Assembly: GCA_965277835.1 (NCBI GenBank)
Contig: OZ255841.1
Span: 1,116,001 to 1,180,000 of the forward strand
From: Arcticimaribacter sp965277835
GTDB taxonomy: Bacteria; Bacteroidota; Bacteroidia; Flavobacteriales; Flavobacteriaceae
Direction: 5' to 3'
Length of the DNA stretch: 64,000 nucleotides
The position numbers and the translations under genes are program-made. Of this stretch, positions 59,545 through 64,000 are shown piece by piece (within the stretch, counting starts at the first letter, position 1; the number at the start of each line of letters is the position of its first letter). The notes beneath the pieces are model-generated. The model did no database searches. It had not been told where the DNA came from and saw only the letters and a program-made list of their open reading frames with translations.

Positions 59545-60314
59545 TACGCGTTTTTATTGGGTTTATTTTATTTATGGGCGTAGTTGACACTGTGAAAGGG
59601 CAACAATTTAAACTCTTAACAGGGCGCGTAGCACACGAAGATTTACCAGTATCGAGTATTCATGTAATTAATAAAGTAAGAGGTAATGCGGTGATTACTG
59701 ATGCCTCGGGCTATTTTGAAATCTCAGTAAAAGAAGGCGAAATAGTGGTATTTTCGGGGGTTCAATTTAAACCTAAAGAAATTGTTATTAGCGATACTAT
59801 TTTCAATTCGGATATGATAACAGTACACCTAGAAACTTTTGTAAATGAACTTGACGAAGTGGTTGTAAAGCCACATAACCTTTCGGGGAGTTTATCTTCG
59901 GATGTTGCTAAAACACCAAGTCAAATTAATTTTGATGATGTAGGCATCCCTGGGTATAAAGGAGTACGCAGAGAACACATACCCTCTGCCAAAGAAATGG
60001 CGTTGAGTGTGTTATTTGTTCAAGTTGATGTGGAAGCTGTGTATAAACATATTTCGGGTTATTATAAAAGGTTAAAATTGCAACGTAAACAGAGTTATGA
60101 GTTTCAGACGGTTGTGAACATAATTCAATTTTATGGGCTTTACTTTTTTAAAGAAAACTACAGCCTCGGAGAAGACCAAGTTTATGATTTTGTGTTGGGT
60201 TGTAGTGAAAACACAGCGTTAATTAAACTGTTTAATCAAAGTCAGCATAATAAAGTTATACAAATATTTTCGGATTACTCTAAAGAATATAATACACTGA
60301 CCGTTGAAAATTAG
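59541..60314 (+). CDS. Exported CarboxypepD_reg-like domain protein, second of pair
   Basis: A 257-residue paralogue of the gene before it, with start GTG 59541 in a GTGA overlap. A signal peptide (ends GQQ at about residue 22) is followed by the regulatory-like domain (GRVAHEDLPVSSIHVINK, then DASGYFEISVKEGEIVVF) and a helical C-terminus. It overlaps the DUF6702 gene by 11 nt, so the three genes are tightly coupled. Confidence 0.72.
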   Translation: MIRVFIGFILFMGVVDTVKGQQFKLLTGRVAHEDLPVSSIHVINKVRGNAVITDASGYFEISVKEGEIVVFSGVQFKPKEIVISDTIFNSDMITVHLETFVNELDEVVVKPHNLSGSLSSDVAKTPSQINFDDVGIPGYKGVRREHIPSAKEMALSVLFVQVDVEAVYKHISGYYKRLKLQRKQSYEFQTVVNIIQFYGLYFFKENYSLGEDQVYDFVLGCSENTALIKLFNQSQHNKVIQIFSDYSKEYNTLTVEN

Positions 60315-60813
60315 GCACTTTATTTTATTCGTTTCTACTGCGTTGTGTGTGTGTACAATGAGCAGTTTTACGCACGATTTTTATGTGTCATACACAGAGC
60401 TGTTCTATGCACCCAAGCAAAGTCAAATACAAATTACAAGTCGTATTTTTATTGATGACATAGAGGAGTTTTTAGAGACACAAACCAATGAAAAAGTAGC
60501 GCTATTACCAGACAGTAATACGGTTTTGATTGATTCTTTGATAAAACGCTTTTTTATAAAAAACTTTAAACTTTCAATTAATAATAACGCAATAGAGCTA
60601 AACTATTTAGGGCGGCAATATAAAGATGATCAGCTTTTGATTTTTGCAGAGGGTACGCTTTTAAGTACACCAAAACAGCTTGAAATACAAAACACGATTT
60701 TAACCTCTTTTATACCAAAACAGCAAAATATAGTTAGCTTTGATACTCAAAATAGCAAGAAAAAATTTTTAATGGATAACTCGAAAACAATTTTAAAAGC
60801 ATCAATAGATTAA
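60304..60813 (+). CDS. Exported DUF6702 family protein
   Basis: A 169-residue protein starting at TTG 60304, which overlaps the previous stop by 11 nt. A signal peptide (MKIRHFILFVSTALCVCTMS) is followed by HDFYVSYTELFYAPKQSQIQ and TSRIFIDDIEEFLE, the recognised features of DUF6702. In flavobacterial genomes this family often sits between CarboxypepD_reg proteins and an M1 peptidase, as here. Function unknown. Confidence 0.75.
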   Translation: MKIRHFILFVSTALCVCTMSSFTHDFYVSYTELFYAPKQSQIQITSRIFIDDIEEFLETQTNEKVALLPDSNTVLIDSLIKRFFIKNFKLSINNNAIELNYLGRQYKDDQLLIFAEGTLLSTPKQLEIQNTILTSFIPKQQNIVSFDTQNSKKKFLMDNSKTILKASID

Positions 60814-60858
60814 TTTTAAAAAAATAAACTATTTTTAACCAAACTAATATGAAAACTT

Positions 60859-63144
60859 ATGAAGACTAAATTTTTAATTTACGCATTGTTTTTTATGGTT
60901 TCAGGAGCCTTATTTGCTCAAGACACTAAGGCTGAAGAAACAGTAACCAAAGCAGGGCATAAGAATAATAATAAATTTAAGCAGCTCTACGAAGAGTTTG
61001 CCACGCCTAACCGTTTTAGAACAGCCTCTGGTGCGCCTGGCATTGACTACTATCAACAGCAAGTTGACTATGTAATGGATATTGAGCTGGACGATGAAAA
61101 CACAAAACTTTATGGCGAAGAAACCATAACATATACGAATAACTCACCCGACGCACTTACATATATTTGGGTTCAATTAGAACAAAATATCCGTAGAAAA
61201 GATGCACCGGCTTTAGAGAAAAACCCTTCGAAAATTGATCCCATAGAAATAAATGATGTTGACGATTTTGTGAAAGACTATTTAAAAAAGCCTTTTGATG
61301 GCGGATTTAATATCGAATTTGTAAAAGATGCTAACGGAAAAGCACTACCTTATATTATTAACCAAACAATGATGCGTATTGACTTGCCTACTCCAATACA
61401 AAAAGGGCAGCAATATGTATTTTCTATCAAGTGGTGGTATAATGTTAATAATCATGTTACTAATCGGGCGCGTTCAGGGTTCGAATATTTCCCAGAGGAC
61501 GATAACCGTGCGTATGTAATTGCTCAGTTTTTTCCAAGAGTAGCGGTTTATAACGATGTTGAAGGCTGGCAGAACTATCAGTTTTGGGGCAATGGAGAGT
61601 TTGCACTAAATTTTGGAGATTACGACGTTAGCATTACAGTACCCGCTGACCATATTATGGAAGCCACAGGCGTATTGCAAAACCCTAAAGATGTGCTTTC
61701 GCGTAAAGAAATGCAACGCTACAACCAAGCTAAAGAATCTTTTGATGCACCTGTGCTAATAGTAACACAAGAAGAAGCCGAGGCTAAAGAGGCTGAAAAA
61801 TCTACTAAAAAAAGTACATGGAAGTTCAAAGCAAAAAACGTTCGCGACTTTGGTTTTGCTACTTCAAGACGCTTTATTTGGGATATGATGGCAGTAAAAG
61901 TCGGAGGTAAAAATGTTATTGCATCGTCTTTATATCCAAAAGAAGGAAATCCATTGTGGGAAGAATATTCTACCAAAGTGGTTGCACATTCACTAGAGGT
62001 TTACTCGAAATACACCTTTGATTATCCATATCCTAAAGCGGTTTCTGTGCATGCAAAAAACCAAGGCATGGAATATCCAATGATTTGCTGGAATTATGGG
62101 CGACCTAATGAAGACGGCACGTACTCAGATAGAATTAAATATGGAATGATTAGCGTAATAATTCATGAAGTAGGACATAACTTTTTCCCTATGATTGTAA
62201 ATTCCGATGAACGCCAATGGGGTTGGATGGACGAAGGTTTAGATACGTTTATACAATATTTGACCGAGCAAGAGCTCGAAGAAGACTACCCTTCGAGAAG
62301 AGGTAAGCCTTCGAAAATTGTGCGTTATATGTCGGGCGATCAAGAGTTTATTAGCCCCATAATGTCAAACCCCGAAAACGTATATAAGCTAGGACCAAAT
62401 GCCTACGGAAAACCTGCAACCGCTCTAAACATTCTTAGAGAAACAATTATGGGGCCAGAGCTTTTTGACCATGCGTTTAAAACCTACTCGCAACGATGGA
62501 TGTTTAAACACCCTACCCCAGAAGACTTTTTTAGAACTATGGAAGACGCTTCTGCTGTTGATTTAGATTGGTTTTGGAGAGGCTGGTTTTATTCAACCGA
62601 TGTTGTTGATATAGGCGTAAAATCTTTTGAACGTTATCATGTTACAACAACCCCACCAAAAGACATAAAAGAGTTAACTGATATTCTTGAATCCCTTGGT
62701 CTTGATTCGGAAGAAGACCCTTCGGTTTACCTAATTTCGGAAAGCCCTGAAGATTCTGAAGATTTTAGAAAAGACTTAGAAAGCCAAAGCCCTGAAGATA
62801 TAAAAGCATTTTTGAAAGAAAATGATGACACCTTGGAAGAAGGCGTAGAAGTACCTAAGTACTTTTATCAAATTGAGTTTGAAAAACCAGGGGGTATTGT
62901 AATGCCTATTATTGTTGAGTATGCCTATGCAGATGGCACCAAAAAAACAGTTAAATACCCCGTACAAGTTTGGCGAAAAAACGATGCGTCTGTTAAAAAG
63001 GTAATAACGTCTGACAAAGAAATTGTTGGCGTAACAATTGACCCAAAGGCAGAAACAGCTGATGTTAACTTGGCAAATAATTCTTGGCCTAAGAAAGATG
63101 CTGAAACTGATTTCAGTAAATTTAAAGAGACATTAAAAAATTGA
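60859..63144 (+). CDS. M1-family metallopeptidase
   Basis: A 761-residue exported enzyme (signal peptide ends LFAQD near residue 20). The zinc motif is HEVGHNFF and the third ligand lies in the helix after it (DERQWGWMDEGLDTF), with the HExxH-x18-E spacing of M1 aminopeptidases; the substrate-binding GMEYP stretch is present before it. Compared with leukotriene-A4-hydrolase-like enzymes, it lacks the usual GAMEN sequence. The last 170 residues include an acidic insertion (LGLDSEEDPSVYLI, then SPEDSEDFRKDLES). A terminator follows. Confidence 0.85.
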   Translation: MKTKFLIYALFFMVSGALFAQDTKAEETVTKAGHKNNNKFKQLYEEFATPNRFRTASGAPGIDYYQQQVDYVMDIELDDENTKLYGEETITYTNNSPDALTYIWVQLEQNIRRKDAPALEKNPSKIDPIEINDVDDFVKDYLKKPFDGGFNIEFVKDANGKALPYIINQTMMRIDLPTPIQKGQQYVFSIKWWYNVNNHVTNRARSGFEYFPEDDNRAYVIAQFFPRVAVYNDVEGWQNYQFWGNGEFALNFGDYDVSITVPADHIMEATGVLQNPKDVLSRKEMQRYNQAKESFDAPVLIVTQEEAEAKEAEKSTKKSTWKFKAKNVRDFGFATSRRFIWDMMAVKVGGKNVIASSLYPKEGNPLWEEYSTKVVAHSLEVYSKYTFDYPYPKAVSVHAKNQGMEYPMICWNYGRPNEDGTYSDRIKYGMISVIIHEVGHNFFPMIVNSDERQWGWMDEGLDTFIQYLTEQELEEDYPSRRGKPSKIVRYMSGDQEFISPIMSNPENVYKLGPNAYGKPATALNILRETIMGPELFDHAFKTYSQRWMFKHPTPEDFFRTMEDASAVDLDWFWRGWFYSTDVVDIGVKSFERYHVTTTPPKDIKELTDILESLGLDSEEDPSVYLISESPEDSEDFRKDLESQSPEDIKAFLKENDDTLEEGVEVPKYFYQIEFEKPGGIVMPIIVEYAYADGTKKTVKYPVQVWRKNDASVKKVITSDKEIVGVTIDPKAETADVNLANNSWPKKDAETDFSKFKETLKN

Positions 63145-63153
63145 TTCATAATA

Positions 63154-63184
63154 AAATAAGCAGTTAACTTTTAACTGCTTATTT
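63154..63184 (+). terminator. Intrinsic terminator after the M1 peptidase gene
   Basis: A 14-bp perfect stem, AAATAAGCAGTTAA with TTAACTGCTTATTT and loop of three, and T residues after it. It ends the four-gene cluster from 58816. Confidence 0.85.
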
Positions 63185-63207
63185 TTACTGCATTATCCTC
63201 AGAAAAG

Positions 63208-63483
63208 ATGTTTATATTTATTAGTGGTGCAGAGATTGTTTTTATTTTCTTTATTGTTCTTTTGATATTTGGAGCAGATAAAATTCCGATGATAGCACGA
63301 TTTTTGGCTAAAGGAATGACCCAAATTCGTAATGCGACAAACGACATAAAATCTGAAATTCAAAAATCTGCGGATATTGATGTTGACCCCTCAAAGTCGA
63401 TAACCAAAGAATTTACCAAAGAAATAAAAGGGGTTAAAGAAGACTTAGACCAAATTACAGATTCTATAAAAAGAAAACTCTAA
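63208..63483 (+). CDS. tatA: TatA/TatE-type twin-arginine translocase subunit
   Basis: A 91-residue protein with an N-terminal transmembrane helix (about 6-22), the FGADKIPMIARFLAKG hinge and amphipathic helix of TatA, and a charged tail. TatA multimers form the pore for folded proteins with twin-arginine signals. No tatC lies next to it. The stop overlaps that of the convergent methyltransferase gene. Confidence 0.85.
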   Translation: MFIFISGAEIVFIFFIVLLIFGADKIPMIARFLAKGMTQIRNATNDIKSEIQKSADIDVDPSKSITKEFTKEIKGVKEDLDQITDSIKRKL

Positions 63484-64000
63484 AGCACTCTGCTTATTGT
63501 AATGCCGTCACGCAGAGGTAATAGCACAGACTCGACCCTAGAGTCGTTAGCCAAACGTTCATTAAACTCTTGAAGGGTGCGCGTGTCTATGTCATTTTTT
63601 TTAGCTTCTCGAAGGACTTTACCGCTCCACAGCACATTATCAACTAAAATCAGCCCTCCCCTTTTCATTTTAGGAATAATCAACTCAAAGTAATTAATAT
63701 AGTTTGCTTTGTCAGCATCTAAAAAACAAAGGTTATACCCAGCCTCTAGGGTTGGAATAATCTCTAAAGCATCGCCCAAATGTTGGTTTATACGTTTACC
63801 ATAACCCGAACGATCAAAATATTTACGCTGAAAATCTACTAACTCTTCATTTTTATCTAAGGTGTCTATTATGCCATTATCATCTAATCCTTCTGCAAAA
63901 CACAAAGCCGAATAGCCAGTATATGTTCCGACTTCTAAAACTTTTTGGGGCGTTACTAGTTTCGATAACATACTTAAAAACCGACCTTGCAAAGGGCTAG
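63480..64000 (-). CDS. Class I SAM-dependent O-methyltransferase, 5' end cut by window
   Basis: The reading frame is open to base 64000 (upstream residues SPLQGRF precede the internal TTG at 63992), so the start lies beyond the window. The visible part has VLEVGTYTGYSALCFAEGL (SAM motif I), FLDADKANYINYFE (acidic loop and ligand) and LILVDNVLWSGKV, all typical of catechol O-methyltransferase-type enzymes of the COG4122 group. The C-terminus GITISRVL is complete at 63480. The stop overlaps the tatA stop by convergent arrangement. Confidence 0.85.
   Translation of the reverse strand, partial: SPLQGRFLSMLSKLVTPQKVLEVGTYTGYSALCFAEGLDDNGIIDTLDKNEELVDFQRKYFDRSGYGKRINQHLGDALEIIPTLEAGYNLCFLDADKANYINYFELIIPKMKRGGLILVDNVLWSGKVLREAKKNDIDTRTLQEFNERLANDSRVESVLLPLRDGITISRVL

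Overview
The window is AT-rich DNA from a member of the Bacteroidota, most likely a marine-type Flavobacteriaceae. Supporting signs are lipoproteins with short SCSK/SCSQ lipoboxes, near absence of Shine-Dalgarno sequences, a laminarinase-like GH16 enzyme, a GH65/beta-phosphoglucomutase pair, DUF6702, and short intergenic palindromic repeats of a type I associate with flavobacterial genomes. Species cannot be named from the sequence.

Bases 1 to about 30,813 are the right-hand part of a prophage with siphovirus-like morphogenesis genes on the + strand. In order these are a tail-fibre-like gene cut by the left edge, small membrane and HTH-like genes, scaffold, decoration protein, major capsid protein, head-tail connectors, tail tube, tail-assembly chaperones with a probable programmed -1 frameshift, tape measure protein, distal tail protein, receptor-binding/LamG/collagen-like tail proteins, and endolysin plus holin. 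Terminase, portal and integrase are not in the window.

The prophage is loaded with accessory cassettes between its structural genes. Three TPR proteins (2344-4509) are followed by an orphan HicB with a decayed hicA (4615-5010) and a RloA/RloB-type AAA ATPase plus TOPRIM-like pair (5151-6978) flanked by imperfect 39-bp direct repeats. Four exported proteins sit just before the tape measure gene (12380-14826). A HicB/HicA-like pair (25366-25989), an M43 metalloprotease with a lipoprotein (26598-29026) and a DUF433/DUF5615 toxin-antitoxin pair (29151-29701) lie between tail and lysis genes; the last two sit between long direct repeats.

From 30,988 onward the DNA looks chromosomal. It holds a Vps10/sortilin-like secreted protein, an RNase H-like YkuK protein, pgmB plus GH65 phosphorylase, a DUF4145 plus PD-(D/E)XK nuclease pair (candidate defence island), an M20 amidohydrolase, an AGCS symporter, an M13 peptidase lipoprotein, tandem alpha/beta-hydrolase lipoproteins with variable Thr/Pro repeats, GH16, TrhO and a VOC protein.

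An unusual operon at 50732-56833 holds a possible aegerolysin-like protein and two tandem M64 metalloproteases. The two copies are nearly identical except across the catalytic section, and a fragment of the upstream gene between them marks the duplication. The right end has an M15 peptidase, two GNAT enzymes, tRNA-Gly(TCC), a CarboxypepD_reg/DUF6702/M1 aminopeptidase cluster, TatA and an O-methyltransferase cut by the window edge.
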